From: Carboxylicivirga taeanensis
Lineage (GTDB): Bacteria > Bacteroidota > Bacteroidia > Bacteroidales > Marinilabiliaceae
Reading direction: 5' to 3'
Length of the DNA: 64,000 nt
Assembly: GCF_051851475.1 (NCBI RefSeq)
Contig: NZ_JBPUSJ010000001.1
Span: 1 to 64,000, forward strand
Shown: positions 34,186-42,928 of the stretch, one piece after another
How the letters are laid out: every line of letters begins with the position of its first letter
Position numbering within the stretch: the first letter of the stretch is position 1
The notes under the pieces: generated by a model
What the model saw: the letters and a program-made list of their open reading frames with translations, nothing else
Databases searched by the model: none
What the model was told of the DNA's origin: nothing
Program-made: the position numbers and the translations under genes

Positions 34186-35523
34186 TTAAACTCCAAAACG
34201 CTTTTTATACAGCATCCTGAAACGCAATAATAAAAAAACACCGGCACAGGCCAGTCCGGCCAAATACCCAATCCAAATACCAATGGGCCCGGCGCTAAAC
34301 ACAAATGCCGTGAGGTAACCAACCGGTAAAGATATTAGCCAATAAGCCACACCGGCACCAATCACTGGCATAAGTACATCTTCTAAACCTCTCAATATCC
34401 CCAAAGCAACCACCTGAACACCATCAAAAACCTGAAACAAGCCTGCAACCAGCATCAGTCCGGCAGCCAATTCAATCACCTCAGGGTTATCAATAAACAG
34501 CGAAGGCAACCAATAGCGAAGCGTTACAAATAAGATACCCATCAACCCCATAAACAATAACACCAGGTGGACCGATGCAAATGCGCTATGTTTGACATCC
34601 AAATAATTCTTTTCCCCTCTGAAAATGCTCACCTTAATAGTGGTTGCTGAGGCCAGTCCCGATGACATCATATAGGTTAAGCTGGCCAAACTTAATACAA
34701 TCTGATGTGCAGCCAAACTAACGGCATTAATCCACCCCATCATGATGCTCCCCAGGCTAAATGCGAACACTTCAATGACGGACTGAAGCCCAATCGGAAG
34801 TCCTAATTTGCAGATACGCACAAAAGCCGACTTAGAAAACCTCGTAAGATGAATGCCCCGGTAGTTATTAAATAAGCTAATATGGTAGGACATCCAAACA
34901 AAAGCCACGGCCATCATTATGCGCGAAACTAAAGTGCCGATTCCTGCACCTATAACGCCTAAAGCCGGAGAGCCCATGTGTCCGTAGATGAATATATAGT
35001 TCAGCCCAACATTTAACAGGTTGCCGGCAACGGTAATATACATAGCTATGCGCGTATTACTAAGTCCCTCCGCAAACTGTTTGTAACTATTAAAAACCTG
35101 TAATGGAATAATGGATGCTACTAATAGCAAATAGTATGGAATAGCTTCTTCAACCACACCGGCCTCTTGTCCCATAAACGGCATTCCAAGCACTATGGCG
35201 CCTGCCACAAACGACAACAAGATGCCAATGATAATATTAGCAAATATCCCTTGTTGAAACCAGTAGGCACACTCTTCTTTATCTTTTGCGCCAAAGGCTT
35301 TACCAACTAAAGGAGTAATTGCATAGGATATACCAATACCCAGAACAAGAACATTTATGAAGATGCTATTGGCAAATGAAGCAGCTGCCAGTGGAATAGT
35401 CCCTACCTGCCCAACCATGACTGTATCGGCCAGGTTTACCAACATCTGACCAGCTTGCGCTAATACAACAGGAGTAGCCAGCTTAACATTTGGCCAATAA
35501 TGAGCTGAGTAACAATTTTTCAT
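34186..35523 (-). CDS. MATE-family efflux transporter
   Basis: A 445-residue inner-membrane exporter with about 12 helices. The MATE pattern is clear in both halves: TPVVLAQAGQMLVNLADTVMVGQVGTIPLAAASFANSIF and, after the middle, GLPIGLQSVIEVFAFSLGSIMMGWINAVSLAAHQIVLSLASLTYMMSSGLASATTIKVS. It uses a sodium or proton gradient to expel cationic or other organic compounds. A 6-base inverted repeat (35526-35545) sits just upstream of its start codon. Confidence 0.92.
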   Translation of the reverse strand: MKNCYSAHYWPNVKLATPVVLAQAGQMLVNLADTVMVGQVGTIPLAAASFANSIFINVLVLGIGISYAITPLVGKAFGAKDKEECAYWFQQGIFANIIIGILLSFVAGAIVLGMPFMGQEAGVVEEAIPYYLLLVASIIPLQVFNSYKQFAEGLSNTRIAMYITVAGNLLNVGLNYIFIYGHMGSPALGVIGAGIGTLVSRIMMAVAFVWMSYHISLFNNYRGIHLTRFSKSAFVRICKLGLPIGLQSVIEVFAFSLGSIMMGWINAVSLAAHQIVLSLASLTYMMSSGLASATTIKVSIFRGEKNYLDVKHSAFASVHLVLLFMGLMGILFVTLRYWLPSLFIDNPEVIELAAGLMLVAGLFQVFDGVQVVALGILRGLEDVLMPVIGAGVAYWLISLPVGYLTAFVFSAGPIGIWIGYLAGLACAGVFLLLRFRMLYKKRFGV

Positions 35524-35590
35524 TGGAGCTGTTTTATATCAGCTCACAAAAGTAGATAAAACTCTAGTATACAAAACCCGAACCTAAAAT

Positions 35591-37741
35591 TTATCCCTGA
35601 TGGTGCCTCCACATTTCATAGAAGCGCCCCTGTTTGTCTGCCATTAATTCTTTCACAGTGCCTGACTGAATGACCATTCCCTTTTTAAAAACAAATACTT
35701 CATCGGCAATATTGATAACAGACATCCGATGTGCCACCATTATAATTGTTTTCCCCTCTTGCTTAAGCTGCAGAATAAGGTTTTTAACGATGGTTTCTGA
35801 ACGATCGTCGAGAAAAGATGTGGCTTCATCGAAAATATAGACCTGTGGGTTCAGATAAAGCATGCGAGCAATGGCCAGGCGTTGCCGCTGACCACCTGAA
35901 AGTTGAATTGCATTTTCTCCCAGCCAGGTATAAAGTCCTTCGGGTAGTTGCTCGACAGTTTCTTGGAGCCCGAGCTGAGCAATTATTTGAGTGATTCGTT
36001 TCAAATCAGGCTCTACGTCACCAAGTGCTATATTTTCAATCACATTACCTGCAAACAACTCAATATACTGTGGCACTACACCTACCACCTTTCTTAAATC
36101 ATTACGATTAACATGCTCAATATCATAGCCTCCAATGGTTATTTGTCCTTTAGTGACAGGATATAATCCTTGTATTAAGGCACCAATCGTTGATTTTCCG
36201 CAACCACTATCACCCAGCAGAACTGATATATTATTTGCTTTGACGTGAAAATTAAAATCTTCAAACAACTCTTGCTCCAGAGTATATGAGAAATGCACCT
36301 TACTAAAAAGAATATCGCCAACATCCTCATGCTTAAAGGGCATCGCCGGTTTATCTTCTGCTTCTTGCTTTAATTCCAAAAGTTCGAAAAGACGATCCAT
36401 TGCAATTAAAGCCCCATGAACATTCCGATTAATGGCCGCTAAACGAGCTACTGGACCGGTAAAATACGCAGATATAGCGAAAAAAGACATTAACTCACCA
36501 GAAGACAATTCTGTTTGAATAACCAAAATTGCCCCTGACCATAAAATTAACAGGGTAAGCAAACGGTTCACAAACTGCATGCCTGAAGTTGAAAAAATAT
36601 CTAGCTTACCCGAATGATAGACCTTCTGGAGCAGGTTAACCAAGCGATTATCAACCCTGTTGGCAAAATGTTCATCCGCTCCCATCTGCTTAATTGTTTT
36701 AATAGCCCTTAAGGATTCGACCAGCTGAATTTCCAGTTCAGCGGTATCCTCCATCTTGGCTCTTTCAAACTGCCGGTTAAACGCATTCGTTACAAAAAAC
36801 AGGAGCAGGTAAATTGGAATAACAGCATAAGCTAAGAGAGCCAGCTTGATACTAAATGCCATCATCACCAAAAATGCAATTATAACTATCAGACTATCAA
36901 CCACTGTTTCAACAGCTATCTGATTAATAAAATTGCGAATTTTCACTGCATCATTAACCCTCGAAATAAGTTCGCCGATGCGCATACTGTCGAAAAACTT
37001 TTGAGGTAATTTTAACAGATGCCTGAAATAACCCGAAATAAGGCTGGTGTCGATATTTTGACTAACCCGCAGCACAAACCACGACTGCAGCACACCTATC
37101 AGCAACTGCGCACCAAAGATGAGCAACATAATAACCCCTAAGAGATGCAGTAGATTCTCGTTGTGACCCACTAAAACAAAATCGGTAAGCTTTTGAATGT
37201 AAAAGGCAGTAGATAATCCTAGTAAAGAAAAAGCTAAAGCTCCAAAACCCGATTGGACAAATATAGAACGGTGAGGCCTAATCACATTCCATAAGCGCTT
37301 GTAGTTGGATTTTGTATGATCTCCTCGTGAAAAAGTAGCAGAAGGAATAAGCAGAATCGCTACTCCTGTCCACCGGTTGGCAAAGGACGCTAATGCTACC
37401 TTTTGCATCCTGCCAAGTGCCGGATCCATAATTTGTATTTTGGATTTACCAACTTTATAAACAACAACAAAATGATGAGTTCCCGATGGCATTTGAAAGT
37501 GTGCAATGGCGGGTAATGGCAAATCTTGCAATTCTGATAGTTGGACTTGAACACCTTTGGCATCAAAACCTAAGGACTCAGCCGCCTTTATTAATCCATA
37601 AGCACTGGTACCGCCCTTACCGGTTCCCGCCGTTCGACGAATATCCCAAAGGGGTAACTTAAGTTTATAATAACGGGATACTGATGCCAGGCATGCGGCA
37701 CCGCAATCTGTTGTATCATATTGCTGAACAGATAACTTCAT
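35591..37741 (-). CDS. C39-peptidase-containing ABC exporter
   Basis: A 716-residue transporter that cuts double-glycine leaders and exports the peptide. The N-terminal C39 cysteine protease domain has all catalytic residues: Gln7 with Cys13 (QQYDTTDCGAACL), His90 (GTHHFVVV) and Asp106 (IMDPALGR). Six membrane helices follow (about 160-440), then a complete ATPase: Walker A LLGDSGCGKST, signature LSGGQRQR, Walker B VYIFDEATSFLD, H-loop VAHRMS. Its ATG overlaps the stop of the HlyD-type gene. A matching double-glycine precursor is encoded at 39460-39603, 1.7 kb upstream on the same strand. Confidence 0.95.
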   Translation of the reverse strand: MKLSVQQYDTTDCGAACLASVSRYYKLKLPLWDIRRTAGTGKGGTSAYGLIKAAESLGFDAKGVQVQLSELQDLPLPAIAHFQMPSGTHHFVVVYKVGKSKIQIMDPALGRMQKVALASFANRWTGVAILLIPSATFSRGDHTKSNYKRLWNVIRPHRSIFVQSGFGALAFSLLGLSTAFYIQKLTDFVLVGHNENLLHLLGVIMLLIFGAQLLIGVLQSWFVLRVSQNIDTSLISGYFRHLLKLPQKFFDSMRIGELISRVNDAVKIRNFINQIAVETVVDSLIVIIAFLVMMAFSIKLALLAYAVIPIYLLLFFVTNAFNRQFERAKMEDTAELEIQLVESLRAIKTIKQMGADEHFANRVDNRLVNLLQKVYHSGKLDIFSTSGMQFVNRLLTLLILWSGAILVIQTELSSGELMSFFAISAYFTGPVARLAAINRNVHGALIAMDRLFELLELKQEAEDKPAMPFKHEDVGDILFSKVHFSYTLEQELFEDFNFHVKANNISVLLGDSGCGKSTIGALIQGLYPVTKGQITIGGYDIEHVNRNDLRKVVGVVPQYIELFAGNVIENIALGDVEPDLKRITQIIAQLGLQETVEQLPEGLYTWLGENAIQLSGGQRQRLAIARMLYLNPQVYIFDEATSFLDDRSETIVKNLILQLKQEGKTIIMVAHRMSVINIADEVFVFKKGMVIQSGTVKELMADKQGRFYEMWRHHQG

Positions 37742-38916
37742 TTAGCATTCGCATTTAGTGCAGTTGTTTTATTTGTAAGCACCTTGGGGTTTAACCAATC
37801 GTCAATATTATCAAATAACAATTGAAACAGTGAGCGCTGAGTAATTACAAATCGTCCGGTTAAACTCATTCCTTTTTTTAAAGTCCCTCTCACCCCATTC
37901 TTCATTTCTAGATAATTATTTGATAAGCGGCACCGAATCCGATAAACATACTGTCCATTAATTAACATCGCATCGTCAGCAACTTCTGCGACCTCGGCCC
38001 TTAGGAGTCCCCATTGGTTATAGTCATAGGTTTCAATTTGCAGCTGAACGGGCATGCCAAGGTGTATAAAGCCGATATCGCCCGGCGAAATATAACACTC
38101 TGCAATTAGCTCTTCGTTGGGAGACAAAAAAGCAATACGTTGGTTTTCGTTCAAAATATGTCCCGAAGTAATTCCAATAAAATCAATAATACTTCCATCA
38201 AATGGAGCAGTAATCACATATTGGTTTTGTTGCTGCTTCAAACTTTCTATTCGACCTTCCAGGTTATGAATGGCCAAAATATAATTGCGCCGCTCAGTTT
38301 CCCAACGTGACATTGTTGAGGTTTGAAAGACAGAAAGTCGGTTTCTTGCCTCATCTAACATAAATGAATCTTGTTGAAAAACGGTTTGAGGGACAACCCC
38401 ATCACGATAAAGTTGAGCAGTGCGCTTAAAATCAATAGAGAGTTTTTTAACCCTGCCTTCATACGCATTATATGAACTGATGTAATCGTCTCTTTCTTTC
38501 CGGTACAAAGCAGTCTCAAGCACTGATGAAAAGGTATTTTCCAATAATTTTTTCAAGTCGTCAATATACCGATGCTGTAATGCAATTTGCTTACGGTTCG
38601 AAGTAATTTCATTATTTATCCCACTCTGATGCAATACAATAAGGGTGTCACCTCGGTGGACCTTTGAATTTTCTTTAAGCGCGCTTTTGACAACTCTTGC
38701 AGTTAACGGAGCGGATAGCGCAACCATTTTATTAGCAGAGGTAATCGTTCCATGGCTTTGAACGGACACATCCACCTCAATAAATGGCAATGATGCAAAC
38801 CCAATAAAAAGGATTAACAAAAGTACCCAATATAAGGTATACCCACGATAAAACATGGACGAATAGTAGCTGAATTTAGCTTTATGCTGCTGCAAATAGG
38901 GTGTTTCAGAAGGCAT
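37738..38916 (-). CDS. HlyD-family adaptor of the C39 exporter
   Basis: A 392-residue membrane fusion protein: one N-terminal membrane helix (about 31-50, YWVLLLILFIGFASLPFIEV), a split lipoyl domain (SAPLTARVVKSALKENSKVHRGDTLIVL), a coiled-coil region (about 120-235) and a barrel domain (ECYISPGDIGFIHLGMPVQLQIETYDYNQWG). It is translationally coupled to the C39 exporter gene and would connect it to an outer-membrane channel, which must be encoded elsewhere (for example the TolC-like gene at 7754). Confidence 0.92.
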   Translation of the reverse strand: MPSETPYLQQHKAKFSYYSSMFYRGYTLYWVLLLILFIGFASLPFIEVDVSVQSHGTITSANKMVALSAPLTARVVKSALKENSKVHRGDTLIVLHQSGINNEITSNRKQIALQHRYIDDLKKLLENTFSSVLETALYRKERDDYISSYNAYEGRVKKLSIDFKRTAQLYRDGVVPQTVFQQDSFMLDEARNRLSVFQTSTMSRWETERRNYILAIHNLEGRIESLKQQQNQYVITAPFDGSIIDFIGITSGHILNENQRIAFLSPNEELIAECYISPGDIGFIHLGMPVQLQIETYDYNQWGLLRAEVAEVADDAMLINGQYVYRIRCRLSNNYLEMKNGVRGTLKKGMSLTGRFVITQRSLFQLLFDNIDDWLNPKVLTNKTTALNANAK

Positions 38917-38925
38917 AGTTATAAC

Positions 38926-38946
38926 TGCTATTTATCGAAAATAGCA
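38926..38946 (-). promoter_or_regulatory. Perfect hairpin just upstream of the HlyD-type gene
   Basis: TGCTATTT (38926-38933) and AAATAGCA (38939-38946) form an 8-base stem with a 5-base loop, 10 bases before the ATG at 38916. It lacks a T tract and could control translation or be an RNA processing site. Confidence 0.4.
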
Positions 38947-38999
38947 ATTTAATTCATAAAAGAAGCATCAGGTAATCTGCTATTGAAATTATGCATCGG

Positions 39000-39260
39000 T
39001 TACTTGGCAATTCTCACTTTATCAAAAACAATCCAGCGCACACCATCTTTGAAATAGCCTTCCTCTTCATACTGAAAACTATTTATCTCTTTTGAGAAAA
39101 ATATGGCAGCACCAAGTCGAGACATCATTTCAATATGGAAATAAAGCATGCGTACAGACATGCGCAAACGATTGGCCAACTCAATTGGTGAGCCAGTCGC
39201 TTGTCCTCTGATTTCACAATCAATCAAGGCAATGGTTCTATGTACTTCATGCTGCGCCAA
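39000..39260 (-). CDS. Small HTH (winged-helix-like) protein of the peptide export locus
   Basis: The 86-residue protein looks like a short DNA-binding protein: ALIDCEIRGQATGSPIELANRLRMSVRMLYFHIEMMSRLGAAIFFSKEINSFQYEEEGYF has the helix-turn-helix, recognition helix and small wing of the HTH_11/DeoR-like type. It starts with TTG at 39260; a good ribosome binding site AAGGAG lies 8 bases upstream and an in-frame stop just before it, and no ATG is available until residue 33. It lies between the precursor peptide gene and the HlyD-type gene, and probably regulates the locus. That role is inferred. Confidence 0.7.
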   Translation of the reverse strand: MAQHEVHRTIALIDCEIRGQATGSPIELANRLRMSVRMLYFHIEMMSRLGAAIFFSKEINSFQYEEEGYFKDGVRWIVFDKVRIAK

Positions 39261-39291
39261 ATCGGTCTCTCCTTAATAACAAAATAGAGGA

Positions 39292-39365
39292 AAAGAAGGT
39301 GAGGGGTACTAGGTGAGATAATGTGAGAATCGGGAATCTATAAGGGAAACCGCCCCACCTTCTTT
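39292..39365 (-). promoter_or_regulatory. Possible attenuator or processing hairpin between precursor gene and HTH gene
   Basis: AAAGAAGGTG (39292-39301) and CACCTTCTTT (39356-39365) are perfectly complementary over 10 bases, with GGGG/CCCC extending the pairing after a bulge. The loop is 54 bases. On the minus-strand mRNA it lies after the peptide stop and before the HTH ribosome binding site, a place where expression of peptide and exporter could be uncoupled. Confidence 0.4.
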
Positions 39366-39459
39366 GTTCCTGCATACAGTCTGCGTTCAGACTCTAACTA
39401 ATCGGGATAGTCTTAAATATTGTTCCTTGCGTTTGAAAGTTATAAGAGCTCTCAGCACA

Positions 39460-39603
39460 CTATATTTTTATTTTGTTGCTATCAGTTTTCTCTTCATTAC
39501 CAATTAGACTTTCACCACCAATAACCTTTTTTAAAAAAGCGGCATCTTTTGCTATAAACTTTTTATATTGCTCCTGTTTTTTGTTGTTGACCATAGATCT
39601 CAT
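39460..39603 (-). CDS. Double-glycine-leader precursor peptide
   Basis: The gene encodes 47 residues (44 if the second ATG at 39594 is used). The leader is lysine-rich and ends FLKKVIGG at residues 23-30: Gly at -1 and -2, Val at -4 and Leu at -7 are as in C39-processed leaders. Cleavage after GG would release the 17-residue core ESLIGNEEKTDSNKIKI, linear, without Cys, near neutral. A C39-peptidase ABC exporter, its HlyD-type adaptor and an HTH protein follow on the same strand, which is the main support. The core resembles no bacteriocin that I know; a signal peptide for cell-cell communication is as likely as a toxin. Confidence 0.75.
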   Translation of the reverse strand: MRSMVNNKKQEQYKKFIAKDAAFLKKVIGGESLIGNEEKTDSNKIKI

Positions 39604-39621
39604 GACACTAATGTTTTAATG

Positions 39622-39646
39622 GTTTCTATAGGTTAATTGCAGAAAC
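39622..39646. promoter_or_regulatory. Inverted repeat in the divergent promoter region
   Basis: GTTTCT (39622-39627) and AGAAAC (39641-39646) form a dyad with a 13-base centre; an outer GGTTTC/GAAACC pair (39621, 39649) is also present. It lies between the divergent precursor and CHAT genes and could be the operator of the HTH protein. Confidence 0.3.
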
Positions 39647-39670
39647 AGGAAACCGTAACACCTTTTTCAG

Positions 39671-39694
39671 AACTTTTTTTAAAACTTTTTTTAA
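39671..39694 (+). repeat. 12-base tandem repeat before the CHAT gene
   Basis: AACTTTTTTTAA occurs twice in a row (39671-39682 and 39683-39694) and ends 3 bases before the ATG at 39698, so it occupies the ribosome binding region. Confidence 0.85.
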
Positions 39695-39697
39695 AAA

Positions 39698-42600
39698 ATG
39701 ACAAAAAAATACGTCATAGCATTGATAATCTGCCTATTATGCACACTTAAAAAAAGTTACACCCAAGATTATAATAGTTACATAATGTACTTTATGGAGC
39801 ATTATTCGACTGAAAATTATTCCGAGGCAGCTGAAATTGGGGCACAAATTCTTCTTTCAGACCCCATGCATCACAAAAAAGATGAACGTATCCGCCTGTT
39901 ATATAAAACAATCCGCTCCTATGCCTACGCACAAGAATATAGTAAGGCCTATAAGTTTATTTCAACAATTGAAACCTCAACGGAGGAGCCTCTTTTTAAG
40001 AAATACATCCAACTCTATAAAGGGATTGTGGCCCTTGCCGTTAACAAAAACCAACAATCTAAAGAAATATTAACCCGATTATTAACAACAGAAAATACTG
40101 TTTTCCTGGTCGACTCTGTAAAAGCTAAAATCTACCACAACCTTTCAATCATTTGCGGCTACGAAGAACAACACACTTTAAAGCTTGACTACCTCAGTAA
40201 ATCATTTGAGCTTGAAAAAAAAACGCTTTTAAGCAAAGCTAACTATGAGAATTATAACCTATCGGTAGAGGTTTTTACATCTACACTATATAACAACTAC
40301 AGACAGTACGAAAAGGCCTACCACGTCTTTCAGGAAGCCCTGGCACTGCCTTTTAATCAGGAAATAAATAACCATAACCATGCGCTATACCAAAACTATA
40401 TTGATTTGAGCCTAAAAATGGGCATGGAGGAAAAGGTTGCCAATAACATTAAAAAACTACGCAGTTTTTACACCGATAAACCACAATATTACCAGAATGA
40501 GTATGCTAATTTGCTCGATGCCCTTGCGGGCTACTATTTTGAGCAAAATAACTATACCAACGCCATCCTATTTGCCAACAAAGCCCTTTCCATCACTTCA
40601 ATCAATCAAAGGACAAAATACATACGCAATTCTGCTAACCATATTCTTGCCGGAACCTACTATGATTTGCAGCAATTGAATCAGATGAAGTTTTACCTTA
40701 GGCAGAACATTAAAGAAATTAAACAAGTAGATGCTCGATTGCTTGCCGAAGCCTTTCTTTTTGCCGGGCAATACCATGCGAAAATTTTTGAGGATGATGC
40801 AGCCTATGCCTACATCGACTCGGCTAAAACTGTTTATTACCGGAAGCTACGGCTACCTCTCAACAGGCAGTTTGAGAACACGCTTGCCCTCGCCTATTTC
40901 GATCTGGAACAGTATAACCAATGCCTTTTTCACCTCGAAAATGTAGAAAACTTACTAAATAGCAACCGCTACTATACTAAGTACCTGTATTGGGACAATG
41001 CCTACGAAAAAGCGCTCTGCCATAATAACCTGAAACATTATAAAGAAGCCTACCACATACTGAAGGATGTTGTATCTGAAATGCTAAGTAAATACCCCCA
41101 CCTGCAAGATAAATTATCAAGTATTCAGGATAGCCGGTTTGCAACACTTTACCGTCAAATCAATATTGCTTTAGCCAATAACCTATATCACCAATATGAA
41201 GTAAATAAGAACGTCAATCATCTGAAAGAAGCCCTGGTATGTATTGAGGTGGCTGGAAGAGGTCTTGAGCAATTAAGAAGCAAGCAGAATTATGACAGAG
41301 ATCGCCTGGTAACTGGTGAGTTATACTATGATTTCACGCTTCAGAGTACCAAAGTGGCAATGGCCTTGTATAAGGCTACGGAAGAAGAGAAATATTTGCA
41401 TCTGGCATTCTCCTTTATTCAAAAAGGAAAAGCTTATGCCCTGCTTCAAGGAGTAAATGAAAAAGAATATAAACTTAATTCCGGCATACCCACCGAACTG
41501 CTTAATGCAGTAAATAAAGCTAAAAAGCAATACGATGTCTATCTTAAACGCTACAATGATGCCCTTTTCTCGAACCAAACAGATAGCAGCCTGATATCTC
41601 ATCTTACAAGCAGGATGAGTGCAACAATGGGTAAAATCGATAGCCTCAATCTAACTATAAAACACAAATTTCCAGCCTATAAAGAACAAAAAGCCCGGAT
41701 GCCGTACCTGGATATTCATGAATTACAAATGCGCCTTGGCAGAGAACAAGTTATAATTGACTACTACCAAACCGAAACTGAGCTATTTAGATTTACAATT
41801 AGTAAAACCAGCTACAGGTCTGATATAATAAAGTTGGAACAAACTTTTGATGAGGCCATTGAGCTGGTTATAGCTGAAGCATCAACACCATTTTATGGCC
41901 AACACTCAGTGGCATATATTCAAAAATTTGCCTCGGCCGCCTACTCTCTTTATAACATCCTTCTTGGGGATATTCATGATATCACTAAGGGGAAAGAGTT
42001 AATTATCGTGCCGCATTCTAAACTTTCGTACTTACCGTTTGAGATCCTACTTACTCAAAATTACTCGGGGGCGAAGCCGCGATTTAAAGAATTCCCCTGG
42101 TTAATTAAAAAACACACGGTGAGCTATGCCTACAATACGGCCTTATTGAACTACCACTCTTCAGAACCGGTAGCCTTCGATAGGATATTGGCATTCGCCC
42201 CTAAATACAGTGGAAAAGGGAATTATGAAGGAAGTACTCTTGAGTCTGTAGCCTCGCTAGATACTATTTTACCCCCGCTTGATGGAGCCGAAAAAGAGAT
42301 ATTATCAATCGAACAAAACTTCCGAACAAAGGTATTCAAAGGAAAAAATGCTACCAGAACTAACTTTATTGGAGCTATGCAGAGCAATGATATTCTGCAC
42401 TTAGCAATGCACTCGATTAATGATGAAATACACCCATTTAACTCTCAAATTGTTTTTAACTCACAAAACAATGAAGCAGGAAGTTTTACTGCAGCAGAAA
42501 TATATAACTATAGCATCAAATCGCCGCTCACCGTATTAAGTTCGTGCAGCACAGGAAGCGGACAAAGAGTAAACGGGGAAGGTCTTTTGAGTCTGGCAAG

Positions 42601-42928
42601 GGCTTTCACATTTGCAGGTGTACAGTCACAAGTGATGACACTATGGCCCGTGCATGATGCAAGTGGGGCTGAAATTACCAAAGGCTTTTATAACGAACTA
42701 AGTAACGGTATCCATAAGAATAAAGCCCTCCAGGCAAGTAAACTACATTACCTTAAAAATGCAGATGGCGTCCACTCACACCCCTACTATTGGGCCAATT
42801 ATGTATTATCAGGCAATACAGATCCGATACAACAAAAAATGCCAAAAGGTGTATTTATTTACCTTTTGGCATTCGCAATGCTATCAGTGATTATTTTATT
42901 CATTTACGACAAAAAGCACACACGCTAA
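39698..42928 (+). CDS. Exported TPR-CHAT caspase-like protease protein
   Basis: A 1076-residue protein. It has a signal peptide (IALIICLLCTLKKSYTQ), a long array of TPR-like helices (about 25-620), a coiled region, and a C-terminal CHAT domain (about 740-1040). The presumed catalytic dyad is His905 (HLAMHS) and Cys950 (LSSCSTG), both intact, as in active CHAT proteases of the caspase/separase fold. A membrane helix (about 1052-1069) and basic tail end the protein, so the protease would face the periplasm or, less likely, the outside. It diverges from the double-glycine peptide gene and its stop overlaps that of an ECF anti-sigma gene. The substrate is unknown. Confidence 0.9.
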   Translation: MTKKYVIALIICLLCTLKKSYTQDYNSYIMYFMEHYSTENYSEAAEIGAQILLSDPMHHKKDERIRLLYKTIRSYAYAQEYSKAYKFISTIETSTEEPLFKKYIQLYKGIVALAVNKNQQSKEILTRLLTTENTVFLVDSVKAKIYHNLSIICGYEEQHTLKLDYLSKSFELEKKTLLSKANYENYNLSVEVFTSTLYNNYRQYEKAYHVFQEALALPFNQEINNHNHALYQNYIDLSLKMGMEEKVANNIKKLRSFYTDKPQYYQNEYANLLDALAGYYFEQNNYTNAILFANKALSITSINQRTKYIRNSANHILAGTYYDLQQLNQMKFYLRQNIKEIKQVDARLLAEAFLFAGQYHAKIFEDDAAYAYIDSAKTVYYRKLRLPLNRQFENTLALAYFDLEQYNQCLFHLENVENLLNSNRYYTKYLYWDNAYEKALCHNNLKHYKEAYHILKDVVSEMLSKYPHLQDKLSSIQDSRFATLYRQINIALANNLYHQYEVNKNVNHLKEALVCIEVAGRGLEQLRSKQNYDRDRLVTGELYYDFTLQSTKVAMALYKATEEEKYLHLAFSFIQKGKAYALLQGVNEKEYKLNSGIPTELLNAVNKAKKQYDVYLKRYNDALFSNQTDSSLISHLTSRMSATMGKIDSLNLTIKHKFPAYKEQKARMPYLDIHELQMRLGREQVIIDYYQTETELFRFTISKTSYRSDIIKLEQTFDEAIELVIAEASTPFYGQHSVAYIQKFASAAYSLYNILLGDIHDITKGKELIIVPHSKLSYLPFEILLTQNYSGAKPRFKEFPWLIKKHTVSYAYNTALLNYHSSEPVAFDRILAFAPKYSGKGNYEGSTLESVASLDTILPPLDGAEKEILSIEQNFRTKVFKGKNATRTNFIGAMQSNDILHLAMHSINDEIHPFNSQIVFNSQNNEAGSFTAAEIYNYSIKSPLTVLSSCSTGSGQRVNGEGLLSLARAFTFAGVQSQVMTLWPVHDASGAEITKGFYNELSNGIHKNKALQASKLHYLKNADGVHSHPYYWANYVLSGNTDPIQQKMPKGVFIYLLAFAMLSVIILFIYDKKHTR

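Noticed and set aside
39247..39375. A 42-residue minus-strand ORF between the precursor gene and the HTH gene, with RRWGG near its start, considered as a second precursor
   Set aside because: The GG comes at residues 8-9 without a leader, the frame runs through the hairpin and overlaps the HTH start, and the C-terminal half looks like translated non-coding sequence.
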